Positions 1 through 10,479 of a stretch of DNA of 32,927 nt are shown piece by piece; within the stretch, counting starts at the first letter, position 1; every line of letters begins with the position of its first letter. The translations under genes and the position numbers were made by a program. The notes under the pieces are model-generated. The model was not told where the DNA came from, did no database searches, and was given only the letters and a program-made list of their open reading frames with translations. The stretch is taken from assembly GCA_022447525.1 (NCBI GenBank), contig JAKVBA010000008.1:19578-52504 (forward strand), written 5' to 3'. This DNA comes from Gammaproteobacteria bacterium. Lineage in GTDB: Bacteria > Pseudomonadota > Gammaproteobacteria > Arenicellales > Arenicellaceae.

Positions 1-22
1 GCTTGCTTGAGAGCCCTTGATT

Positions 23-1339
23 TCACGAAATTCTCGGGATTTCGGCTATGTGTCGTAGTATATCACCAACTACGAAGAAGGAGCCGAAAACTAATAAGCA
101 ATCATGCGCCGTGAGATCATTTATCGCCTCTTTATAAGCCGTCACTGCGTCATCATATTGAAGCAAACTAATGGGGTCATTTTCTGCGGATACAATTACA
201 CTTTGGGCCATGTCTTTACTAGTCGATCCTCGTGCACCATCAATGCTACACATACGCCAAGAATCAACAATCGGAGAAATAATCTTAAGATTAGCTTTAA
301 CCTCCTTGTCTCGCAGCATTCCACAAACTGCAATAAGCTTGCCAGTGTATTCCAAACCGGAGACAAACTCGGTGAGACGCAGGACCGATGCCTCGTTATG
401 TGCAACATCAAACACAATATACGGGGCTCTGTTGATTAGCTGACAACGCCCTTTGATAGCCGCGCTTTTCAAACCATTCTTGATATCATCTTCTGAGGCC
501 TCTACCAAGTCTTGACTTAACTCGACGACTCTAACCGCTAGAGCTGCATTAGTTAACTGTACTCCGGACTGTGAAAATGGTAAAGGTAGAGAGTGCAATG
601 TGAGGCCGTCTGAATGATATGACCAACAATCACCGGCGCTAGATTCTCTAGCACTAAACCGTGTATCAAGCTGCTCAATAATCACTTCCTTACGATCTAA
701 ATAGTCTTTTAATACATCGTACGGCCTTTTCAATCCAAGCAAACATGGCTTATCTTTGCGTGCAATCCCCGCTTTTTCCAATGCTATTTGCTCAACTGTG
801 TCTCCCAACCAAGCTGTATGATCTAATGAGATACTGGTGATAACAGCTATCTCCGCATCTAGTATATTTACAGCATCCAATCGTCCGCCTAGGCCCACTT
901 CCATCACAGCTACTTCTACACCTTGAGCTCGAAATACTACTATCGCTAGGAGAAGGCAATATTCAAAATAAGTTAACGGCGTAACGCCCCTAGCTCTCTC
1001 TACCGTCTCAAACGCATTGATTAGGTGTTCATCCTCAACGTCTCTTCCAGACAATGAGAACCGCTCATTAAATTTAACTAAATGCGGTGATGAAAACTTA
1101 CCAGTTTTGAGTCCTGCTTCGCGGAAAATACTTGAAATCAATTCTGCGGTAGACCCTTTTCCATTAGTTCCGGCGATCGAAATAATCTTAAAGTCGACAC
1201 CATTTGGACAAAGAACCTCGTAAACTTTGCGTACCCTCTCAAGAGACATGTCAATCTCTCTAAAATGAAGGCCCTGAATATAGTCTAGCCAATCCGCAAC
1301 CGTCTTATTGTTTGTTCTCGCGATCAAATTAGAAGTCAT
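23..1339 (-). CDS. folC: Bifunctional folylpolyglutamate synthase / dihydrofolate synthase
   Basis: Cytosolic ATP-dependent ligase that adds glutamate to dihydropteroate to make dihydrofolate, and further glutamates to reduced folates. Visible motifs, numbered from the upstream GTG: the P-loop GTNGKGS at about 62-68, SPHL at 89-92, the segment EVGLGGRLDAVN at about 152-163, and FDVAHN in the C-terminal domain. Length is normal for the family. Two starts are possible. A GTG at 1354 directly abuts the trpF stop codon (443 aa). An ATG at 1339 (438 aa) has a good ribosome binding site, AGGTGA, overlapping the trpF stop, so I prefer the ATG. Translational coupling with trpF is likely either way. 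The stop codon lies 22 bases from the window edge, so what follows in the operon (often dedD or cvpA) is not visible. Confidence 0.95.
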   Translation of the reverse strand: MTSNLIARTNNKTVADWLDYIQGLHFREIDMSLERVRKVYEVLCPNGVDFKIISIAGTNGKGSTAELISSIFREAGLKTGKFSSPHLVKFNERFSLSGRDVEDEHLINAFETVERARGVTPLTYFEYCLLLAIVVFRAQGVEVAVMEVGLGGRLDAVNILDAEIAVITSISLDHTAWLGDTVEQIALEKAGIARKDKPCLLGLKRPYDVLKDYLDRKEVIIEQLDTRFSARESSAGDCWSYHSDGLTLHSLPLPFSQSGVQLTNAALAVRVVELSQDLVEASEDDIKNGLKSAAIKGRCQLINRAPYIVFDVAHNEASVLRLTEFVSGLEYTGKLIAVCGMLRDKEVKANLKIISPIVDSWRMCSIDGARGSTSKDMAQSVIVSAENDPISLLQYDDAVTAYKEAINDLTAHDCLLVFGSFFVVGDILRHIAEIPRIS

Positions 1340-1354
1340 GTTATTGAGGCTCAC

Positions 1355-2014
1355 CTAAGCCAGAGTAGATACTACATGATTATTTAGGCTTTGATCAAAG
1401 TCACGAACAGCGGCTAAGCAAGCGTTTAACTTATGATGATCTTTTATACCCGGATCCAGTTCTACCCCACTATTGATGTCAACTGCAAAGGGTCTTAAAC
1501 GGTCGAGACGGCCCTTTATGTTATTAGCGCTTAGGCCACCCGCCAGAATCAAGGGTATCTCTAAGTCTTTGTCGGGCCATACATCTTCAGACAAAAGCTG
1601 CCCAGTCCCTCCGTGTTGCCCTTTCACAAAAGGATCTAAGAGTATGGCCCGCGCTGAGGAATACTGCTCACACGTGCTAATTACCTGCTCTTTACTTTTG
1701 GCTCTAACGGCCTTGATATAGGGCACCCCGAGGGACTCAGCAAAGGTTGGCGATTCTTCACCATGCAATTGAACTAAATCTAGTCCTATTTTTTCCCTAC
1801 AGCTTAAAATGAAATCATGTGATGCATTCACAAAAACGCCCACGACGTTTACCAGAGCTGGTACTTGTCGACTTATTCGCGCTGCCATATCAATGTTTAT
1901 GAGGCGTGGGCTATCAGCATGCAAAATAAAGCCAAGTGCATCCACTCCACAGGCCACCGCATATTGAACGTCTTCCGACCGTGTCATGCCACACACTTTT
2001 ACTCTGGTTCTCAT
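1355..2014 (-). CDS. trpF: Phosphoribosylanthranilate isomerase
   Basis: Third step of tryptophan synthesis: an Amadori rearrangement of N-(5-phosphoribosyl)anthranilate. The protein is a 219 aa single-domain TIM barrel. Cys8 in KVCGMT matches the catalytic base, and Asp127 in AILLDPF matches the catalytic acid of the family. The phosphate-binding ends GGTG, LAGGLSANN and INSGVE are present. It lies between truA (88-base gap) and folC (adjacent). trpB and trpA are not here, so trpF is detached from the rest of the trp pathway, as in Pseudomonas. Only a weak purine stretch (AAAGA) precedes the ATG. Confidence 0.95.
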   Translation of the reverse strand: MRTRVKVCGMTRSEDVQYAVACGVDALGFILHADSPRLINIDMAARISRQVPALVNVVGVFVNASHDFILSCREKIGLDLVQLHGEESPTFAESLGVPYIKAVRAKSKEQVISTCEQYSSARAILLDPFVKGQHGGTGQLLSEDVWPDKDLEIPLILAGGLSANNIKGRLDRLRPFAVDINSGVELDPGIKDHHKLNACLAAVRDFDQSLNNHVVSTLA

Positions 2015-2102
2015 TGATCTTTATTTATTGTTTAGATTAAAGCGATTATCACTACTAAAACTAAGGCTAGTACAGTCGGAAACTGCTGTGATTTCAATTG
2101 TC

Positions 2103-2888
2103 TCAGCCCCAAAAGCTAATTAGCTTTGTGTTAGTGGGAATCTGAAATTCTTTAGGGTATTCGACACCGGTTAAATAAAGGCCATGAGGGGGTGCTGTAA
2201 TACCTGCAAGTGTTCGATCTTTTTGCTGTAAGATCTCCTGGATCCAACCAATATCTCGTTTACCACATCCAACCTCTATTAGACTACCGGCGACATTACG
2301 CACCATATGCTGCAAAAAGGCGTTTGCCTTTATATCAAACCAAACCCAATCACCTGTTGAATCAAGTTGAAACTCAGTCACAGTACGAACTGGTGAATGC
2401 GCCTGACAACCTGCTGCCCGAAAGGAGGTAAAGTCGTGCTGCCCTAACAAACTCTTGCCAGCCTCGACCATCTTTTTAGTGTCTAAAGGTCGATATTCAT
2501 GAGATGTCGCGGTGCGAAAAATCGCAGATTGAATTGGATTATTGTAAATAATGAACCGATATGATCTGGATAATGCAGAGAATCTTGCATGAAAGTCAGA
2601 GGAAACTGGTCGCACCCATAGAACTCTTACATCTTTATCCATAAAACGATTTACCCCTCTACACCAAGCAAAGGTATCGCGCTCAGCATCACTATCAAAA
2701 TGTATTATTTGATGGGTTGCATGTACACCAGTGTCGGTGCGACCCGCAGTGATAATTTCAACGTCGTGATTAGCAACCTTACTCAACGCTTTTTCCACTT
2801 GTTGTTGAACGGTACGCACATTGTGTTTTTGTGTCTGCCAACCACTAAAGTTAGCACCGTCATACTCTACACAGGCCGCATATCTCAT
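2103..2888 (-). CDS. truA: tRNA pseudouridine(38-40) synthase
   Basis: Converts uridines 38-40 in the tRNA anticodon arm to pseudouridine. The catalytic aspartate is in AGRTDTGVHA (Asp52 from the chosen start), and the family N-terminus (VEYDG..FSGWQ) is intact. The open frame extends to a TTG at 2915. The ATG at 2888 has a good Shine-Dalgarno (GGTGA, 5 bases upstream) and gives 261 aa beginning at MRYAACVEYDG, the usual N-terminus, so I chose it. It sits between fimV and trpF in the order conserved in pseudomonads and relatives. A strong terminator after fimV (about 3107-3142) suggests truA has its own promoter within 2889-3110. Confidence 0.94.
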   Translation of the reverse strand: MRYAACVEYDGANFSGWQTQKHNVRTVQQQVEKALSKVANHDVEIITAGRTDTGVHATHQIIHFDSDAERDTFAWCRGVNRFMDKDVRVLWVRPVSSDFHARFSALSRSYRFIIYNNPIQSAIFRTATSHEYRPLDTKKMVEAGKSLLGQHDFTSFRAAGCQAHSPVRTVTEFQLDSTGDWVWFDIKANAFLQHMVRNVAGSLIEVGCGKRDIGWIQEILQQKDRTLAGITAPPHGLYLTGVEYPKEFQIPTNTKLISFWG

Positions 2889-3007
2889 GCATTTCACCGC
2901 AATTTCTGGTCTCAAATTGAGAATCGCTCAAACAAACTACACTATCGCATATAAACTATTGGTTTAGCTAAATGCCTAAAAAGCTCATAAAACCGGCCTA
3001 TGACTTG

Positions 3008-3047
3008 ACGTTGGCCAACTAAGACTCTCAGAAGCGGAGTCTAACGT
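3008..3047. other. Imperfect inverted repeat upstream of truA
   Basis: AGACTC (3022-3027) pairs with GAGTCT (3037-3042) around a 9-base loop. Outer arms ACGTT (3008-3012) and AACGT (3043-3047) can also pair, leaving a 9-base bulge on one side. It lies between the fimV terminator and truA, so it could be in the truA leader transcript. No match to a known riboswitch is evident, and its significance is unproven. Confidence 0.25.
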
Positions 3048-3106
3048 AAACTGACAAAAGGGTTAAGTCGAATTCTCTTCTGTAAAAGCAAATACGATAT
3101 GTACAA

Positions 3107-3142
3107 TATAAAACGCCCACTATTCATGACAAATAGTGGGCG
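3107..3142 (-). terminator. Rho-independent terminator of fimV
   Basis: Perfect 11-bp stem (3114-3124 with 3132-3142, arms CGCCCACTATT / AATAGTGGGCG) and a 7-base loop. On the minus strand it is followed by TTTTATATT. It lies 33 bases beyond the fimV stop codon and separates fimV from truA transcription. Confidence 0.85.
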
Positions 3143-3175
3143 ACTCTAGTTCATTGACGTAGTTTTGTTTAAAAA

Positions 3176-6100
3176 TTAACCCATTGAATCGAGTAATTCT
3201 TTCGACTTTTGCCGTAATTCCTCTGTGTTGCCATCGTTGGCCACTAGCTCGTCAAGGATTTTTCTCGCGCCGTCTTCGTCTCCCAAGTCCACAAAAACCT
3301 TAGCGAGCTCATACTGAGTCTGAGCTTCGTCGTAATCCGGGTCGATCACGAGATCACTTACTTCAGGTACGTCACTTAAGTTTTTTTGATCATCGACACT
3401 AGCTGCCTCGTTTAAATCTACATCATCAAAAACCAGATCGTTTTGACTAATCTCAGCAGTTAGATCGAGATCCGAATCCAAATCAAGTTCGATACCGTCA
3501 TCAGATTCAACAGCCGCATCATCTGACAAATCAAATTCCAATACTCCATCGTCTGATTCTTGAACCGCTAAAGCATCGATCTCGACTTCGTCTAGCTGGC
3601 TTATTTCTGAGCGTCCCTCGTCAAAATTGATCAATTGAATAGACTCATCGACATCTAGCGAATCGGCTAATAATTCCGACATCTCGCTTGCAGCTTCATT
3701 GACTGTATCCTTAGCTTCTTCAGCCAGAGCTAATGCTGCTCCTTCACTGGTCTCATCAACCGTGTCAAAAACGAGCATTTCGGATTCGTCATCTAAAGAG
3801 GAGGGAATATCAGTTTTTTCGTCAACGGCAAGTAGATCAGATCTAACCCCATCAGTGCCGCGCCCATCATCAAGTTGTGGTGTTTCGACAGCTTCAATCT
3901 CGGAGGCCGTCATTGAAAAAAGAGGGTTATCAGGCAATAGTTCTTTACCCATATCACTAATTTCTTGCCATTGATCTCCACCAATCTTATCTTTTTGCGC
4001 AAACAGCTCCTCAGCGATTCGCTCGAAACCCTCAGTGTTCTTATTCTTAAAGTACAAACCTAAGAGCTTTTGCTTCACATCTAACCGATCGGGGTTAGTA
4101 GATATACCATCCAGCAACACTTCCTCTGCTTGTTCATCACGTCCATAAGCAATATAAACATCGGCTTCGGCGATTGGATCAACCTCATCCGCTTGTACCA
4201 CAGCATCGCTGTCGCTGTATACGGTCAGGAACGACGTTTCTTTATCTGCATTAACCCCGTCGCTAGCGGTCAAGTCTGACGAGACAGCACTCGACGCAGA
4301 CATAGATGCCGAGGCCCCAGTGTCTGTATCCACATCAAGACTTTGAGAATTACTCTCGATAGACAACATGCTAATCTCGAACTCCTCATCCGCAGCACGT
4401 CTTCTCCTGACAAAAAACACAGCAATGCCAGCCAGTAGAATCGCACCTAAGCCACTGGCAATTGGAACAACCCCGCCAATTTTGTCTAGCATGGATTCTG
4501 TATTAGCGGAACTCGTATTATCGACTACCGGAGTCGTGGTTGTTATGGGCGCAGATGCGCTTTCCCCAGTTTTTTCAGTTTGATTAATATTATCAGCTAT
4601 TTCGACTACTGGCTCTGAACCCGCCAGCTCATCAGTAGAATCTTCAACTCCATCGCTTGGGGCCTCTGGGTCTACCGCACTAGGGTCGTCAAGAAACTCA
4701 CTGAGCAAGTCATCGGTGGTAAGGGTATTAGAGGCCGATTCAGCGGTATCAATCTCACCCTCAACTATGTCATCAGCCAATTCCGACGAATCAATGCTCT
4801 CAAATTCGTTCGCTAGTGAATTATCAGAGTTATTCTCAGCCAGATTGGCCTCAAGGTTTGCCAACTCAGCGTCTTCCAGACTAAGAGCAGCCAATCGATT
4901 CATGTCAGCTAACTGCCCCTCAAGCAATGACACTCGCTCTGCTAATTCCTGGTTCTCAGCCTCGCTCGAAGCCAAAGACGTTTTGAGTTGGGTAATTTCT
5001 TGCCTAAGGGCTAGAACTTCACCTTCACTGCCTGAGCCCTGCGCAGCAGACAAAAAACGGCTGCTATCATCAGAGGCGCCAACTTGAAAACTTTCGAACT
5101 CAGAGACTACACTGCTCGAATCATCAGATGTTCCACCAAACAACTCCGAATCACTGGTGTATGAGTCTTGAGACACGCCCAGACCCGAGTCGCTTGCGAC
5201 CAATACCGAGGGATCCCAGGCAGCTACCTGAGCACTAAAGAATCGTCTGGCTTCGGCACTGTCAGTTGCGCGGATTTGATTTATATCCCTAACGGTGAGG
5301 ACAGCACCTTTTATCAACCCGTTGATGTTGCCGTTTATAAAGGCATCAGGGTTGTCCTCATGCAGCACCTTCATAATCGAGTAAATACTTAGATCAGGCA
5401 CCTGACGCTGCAATTCTTGAGCGATCACACTTAAGGACTCGCCAGCCGCTACGGGACCGTACTTTGCGTCATTTCCAGCTCCATCAACGCCTGCATCGTT
5501 TGTCACTGCAGGGGTGCTTTCATACACATCATTTTCCTCGGAGTAAGAATCTACCTCCTCAACAACGGTTTCCACATCAAGCGCTGGGCTTTCTTCATAA
5601 GAGTTGGAATCGTCTGCAACGTCGTATGATTGATCGGTTCCAACAGCCTTGGGGCGCGCAAAAGACTTTGGAGATTCAGCAGCGTATACAGGCGGATCTA
5701 CCAGCGCCGTGTATTCACGTACGAAGTTTCCGCCTGACCAATTTACTTTTACCAGAAAATGAATGAATGGCTCTTTGATCACTACGGTGCCACTTGAGAC
5801 TTTGATAATCGCCCCTGCTCCGCTGCGCTCTACAGACAGTTTGATGTCTTTTAGATAATCTGGATAGTCAATTCCTAGCGCTTCAAACTCTTCTCGGCTG
5901 GCTACGATTGCCTCCACCGTCGACACGTCATCACCAGGAGCAACATTGACCGTTATCGTACCGTTTAGTGGCTGGTCCAAATTCGAGTTTAGGTCCAAAA
6001 CCCCCAAACCCAATGAGTAAGCTGGGGAACTCACCAACATAGCGGCGGCTGTTACTGCTGCTATCTTGCCAGACATTGTGCTACTGGATTTTTGCGCGGC

Positions 6101-6247
6101 ACGAAGGCGCTTCGCAATTTTAGAAAAACTTGGATAGGATTCAATCTTGGGCATATTTTCGTCCGACTCGCTACTATCAGTCAACTGCGGGTTCCGACTA
6201 CGGGAAGGAAGAAATTTTTGCATGGTTAATGTACTGCGCTTCGCCAT
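3176..6247 (-). CDS. fimV: FimV/HubP-family LysM polar protein
   Basis: Large peptidoglycan-binding inner-membrane protein. In relatives it organises cell poles and supports type IV pili and twitching. Layout of the 1023 aa: an N-terminal extension (1-57); a signal-like hydrophobic segment (about 61-78, ending PAYS before LGLG); the conserved FimV N-terminal region; LysM (about 263-320); a coiled coil (about 408-470); one membrane span (about 591-613) followed by RRRR; a very acidic, Asp/Glu/Ser-rich cytoplasmic region with TPR-like helices; and the conserved C-terminal FimV domain (last ~50 residues). The ATG at 6247 has a strong GGAGAG site, so the long extension before the signal appears genuine. 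If it is not, Met58 would give a standard signal peptide. It lies downstream of asd as in Pseudomonas and ends at a terminator. Confidence 0.9.
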   Translation of the reverse strand: MAKRSTLTMQKFLPSRSRNPQLTDSSESDENMPKIESYPSFSKIAKRLRAAQKSSSTMSGKIAAVTAAAMLVSSPAYSLGLGVLDLNSNLDQPLNGTITVNVAPGDDVSTVEAIVASREEFEALGIDYPDYLKDIKLSVERSGAGAIIKVSSGTVVIKEPFIHFLVKVNWSGGNFVREYTALVDPPVYAAESPKSFARPKAVGTDQSYDVADDSNSYEESPALDVETVVEEVDSYSEENDVYESTPAVTNDAGVDGAGNDAKYGPVAAGESLSVIAQELQRQVPDLSIYSIMKVLHEDNPDAFINGNINGLIKGAVLTVRDINQIRATDSAEARRFFSAQVAAWDPSVLVASDSGLGVSQDSYTSDSELFGGTSDDSSSVVSEFESFQVGASDDSSRFLSAAQGSGSEGEVLALRQEITQLKTSLASSEAENQELAERVSLLEGQLADMNRLAALSLEDAELANLEANLAENNSDNSLANEFESIDSSELADDIVEGEIDTAESASNTLTTDDLLSEFLDDPSAVDPEAPSDGVEDSTDELAGSEPVVEIADNINQTEKTGESASAPITTTTPVVDNTSSANTESMLDKIGGVVPIASGLGAILLAGIAVFFVRRRRAADEEFEISMLSIESNSQSLDVDTDTGASASMSASSAVSSDLTASDGVNADKETSFLTVYSDSDAVVQADEVDPIAEADVYIAYGRDEQAEEVLLDGISTNPDRLDVKQKLLGLYFKNKNTEGFERIAEELFAQKDKIGGDQWQEISDMGKELLPDNPLFSMTASEIEAVETPQLDDGRGTDGVRSDLLAVDEKTDIPSSLDDESEMLVFDTVDETSEGAALALAEEAKDTVNEAASEMSELLADSLDVDESIQLINFDEGRSEISQLDEVEIDALAVQESDDGVLEFDLSDDAAVESDDGIELDLDSDLDLTAEISQNDLVFDDVDLNEAASVDDQKNLSDVPEVSDLVIDPDYDEAQTQYELAKVFVDLGDEDGARKILDELVANDGNTEELRQKSKELLDSMG

Positions 6248-6618
6248 ATTAGCTCTCCGACCCTGTAGTGCGTGTTCTGCAAGCCTTTGAATAAGTTAGG
6301 TAAAAAGGTATTTATTTGTATGGTCATTCTATATAAAAAATTAACCACCAATGGCTTACCCTACTCGATCAACCCACCAGAAGAAGCTTATTTTTTATTT
6401 TAGTTTTAGTAAGTTAGCAACTTATTGTGATAATTTACATCAGTTTTATACAACTTGTACAGAGGCAATGTGTAAGTCTCATCGAAATCTGCCCCGCTTT
6501 TTCAGTCGTATCGCTTGTTTTAATCTGGGTTTGATTAAGAGAATCTAGGTTTATTTAACTGGCAACCAGATTTGGTAATCGCATCGCCAGCTGTTTAGAG
6601 CCACCCAATGGACAATCT
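6248..6618. other. Intergenic region asd-fimV, no gene seen
   Basis: 371 bases, AT-rich, expected to hold the fimV promoter on the minus strand; I could not fix a convincing -35/-10 pair. A small fold lies at 6559-6590: outer CTGGC/GCCAG and inner ACCA-GATT-TGGT. It could mark the end of asd transcription but lacks a clear T-tract. The short plus-strand frame at 6351-6548 has no ribosome binding site and looks spurious. Confidence 0.4.
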
Positions 6619-7656
6619 TTACAGATATTTTTCGATTAAACATTCGGCGATTTGAACGCTGTTGGTGGCGGCACCCTTTCTAACGTTATCGGCAACAATC
6701 CATAAGTTGATACCTTTGTCATACGATACATCTTCACGGATTCTACCTACGTACACAGGATCTGTACCGACCGCCTCGGTAACCGCAGTCGGGTAGCCGC
6801 CATTTTCACGCTTATCAAGCACGACGATTCCGGGTGAATCGGATAAAAGTTTAGTAACTTCTGCTGCCGAAATTTTCTTTTTGGTCTCAATATGGCAGGC
6901 TTCCGAATGCCCATAGAAAACAGGAATTCTAACTGCGGTTGGGTTAACCTGAATAGACTCATCGCCCATGATCTTTTTAGTCTCCCAGACCATTTTCATT
7001 TCCTCCTTGGTGTACCCATTATCCATAAAGACATCGATATGAGGCAAAGCATTAAAGGCTATTTGTTTTGGGTAAACCGTGGTTTCTACTGATTTAGCAT
7101 TGAGCAAGTTAGCGGTCTGCCCGGCTAACTCCTCCATTGCATCTTTGCCTGTGCCAGAAACCGCTTGATAGGTACATACATTGATCCGCTCTATTCCCAC
7201 AGCATCATGAATCGGTTTCAAAGCCACCAGCATTTGAATGGTTGAACAGTTTGGATTAGCGATTATGTTGGCTTCTCTATAGTTGGCAATATCAGCCTCG
7301 TTTACTTCTGGCACCACCAACGGTACGTCATCGTCATAACGAAAGTGAGAAGTATTGTCGATAACCACACAACCAGCCGCCGCCGCTTTTGGTGCATATT
7401 CAGCAGAAATTGATCCTCCAGCGGAAAAAAGTCCAATTTCAACTTGAGAAAAATCGAAATCAGCTAAATTGGTCACTCTGACGGTTTTACCCTTGAAAGT
7501 TTTGGTCGAACCAGCAGAGCGCTCACTTGCCAGCAAAAACAAATTACCTACCGGGAAATTTCGCTCTTCTAATACTTCCAGTAGAGTTTCTCCAACCGCG
7601 CCTGTCGCACCTACTATTGCAACGTTAAAAAGGCGTTGATCGCTATGTTCACTCAT
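6619..7656 (-). CDS. asd: Aspartate-semialdehyde dehydrogenase
   Basis: NADPH-dependent reduction of aspartyl phosphate to aspartate semialdehyde, the branch point to lysine/diaminopimelate, threonine and methionine. The nucleotide-binding motif GATGAVG is at 16-22. The catalytic cysteine is Cys137 in NPNCSTIQ, and the probable catalytic histidine is His250 in PVFYGHS. The 345 aa length is typical of the Pseudomonas-type enzyme. The ATG at 7656 has an AGAGA purine stretch about 8 bases upstream. Next gene downstream is fimV after 371 bases, matching the asd-fimV linkage of other gammaproteobacteria. Confidence 0.96.
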   Translation of the reverse strand: MSEHSDQRLFNVAIVGATGAVGETLLEVLEERNFPVGNLFLLASERSAGSTKTFKGKTVRVTNLADFDFSQVEIGLFSAGGSISAEYAPKAAAAGCVVIDNTSHFRYDDDVPLVVPEVNEADIANYREANIIANPNCSTIQMLVALKPIHDAVGIERINVCTYQAVSGTGKDAMEELAGQTANLLNAKSVETTVYPKQIAFNALPHIDVFMDNGYTKEEMKMVWETKKIMGDESIQVNPTAVRIPVFYGHSEACHIETKKKISAAEVTKLLSDSPGIVVLDKRENGGYPTAVTEAVGTDPVYVGRIREDVSYDKGINLWIVADNVRKGAATNSVQIAECLIEKYL

Positions 7657-7867
7657 TTCATTATCTCTTACATTAAAATCTAGAATTCAAAGGCTGACCG
7701 TTTTTAATAATTTGACAGCCATAAAGGCTCGCGCTAACGTTGTAACAAGTACGATGAACTTGAAGAGACACTAGGGCATAGCCGGGCGATATTACCACGC
7801 TGGGCAGCCACTAGAAAGTTAGACCTTGCATCAAAACAATCGGTTATAAGAGGTATAAATCCACTGA

Positions 7868-8347
7868 ATGGCAAATAAAGAACCATACCAAAAAGACACG
7901 AGTTTTGACCCACTAACCTTCCTAGGGTTTTGGATAGTCATGTCCGAGGGAATCGGCAATAACCGACTCGAATTAAACCCGAAAGCAAAGGCAATTGATG
8001 AGATGTTTTTGTCCGACAACCTTTATCAAGAACATATCAAATTGCTCATACAGAACACATTAAATGACAAAAGCAAATCGCTGAAACAACCGATCGATAT
8101 CAACCAAGTTTTGGATGCGCTGGGTGAAACTGCCTATAGTCTCAGGCAGAATCAAGCCGATGATCTGTATGAAATAGAGCTTTTGGAAGAGATTGCTTGG
8201 CATATCAACGAGAAGTACGGCCATTTGGTAAAACCTTGCTCTGAATACACAAAGCTAGAATCTGATTGGAATAATAAAACTCAAGAGGTCGCTGTGATAA
8301 GTAATTTTAGAAGAAAAACCGACAAAAGAAATTTCCAACTGGATTAA
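7868..8347 (+). CDS. Hypothetical protein
   Basis: I do not recognise this 159 aa protein. It is predicted soluble, rich in Asn, Lys, Leu and Glu, and mostly alpha-helical. There is no signal peptide; one hydrophobic stretch (LTFLGFWIVM, about residues 17-26) is too short for a confident membrane span. The C-terminus is basic. It is a lone plus-strand gene between two minus-strand blocks (asd and ligA). An AAGAGG purine run lies about 14 bases before the ATG, too far for an ideal ribosome binding site. Its length, undisturbed frame and ordinary codon use favour a real gene. It ends 27 bases from the convergent ligA stop. Confidence 0.6.
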   Translation: MANKEPYQKDTSFDPLTFLGFWIVMSEGIGNNRLELNPKAKAIDEMFLSDNLYQEHIKLLIQNTLNDKSKSLKQPIDINQVLDALGETAYSLRQNQADDLYEIELLEEIAWHINEKYGHLVKPCSEYTKLESDWNNKTQEVAVISNFRRKTDKRNFQLD

Positions 8348-8374
8348 GTAATAATTACCTGAATGCGCAATGAA

Positions 8375-10435
<2,061 letters not shown>

Positions 10436-10479
10436 CTACTTACGGCTCTGCGATGTGCTTGCCTGAATGATCTTGAATG

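Noticed and set aside
6351-6548. 65-codon plus-strand frame between asd and fimV
   Set aside because: No ribosome binding site and protein-unlike composition; it lies in the expected fimV promoter region.
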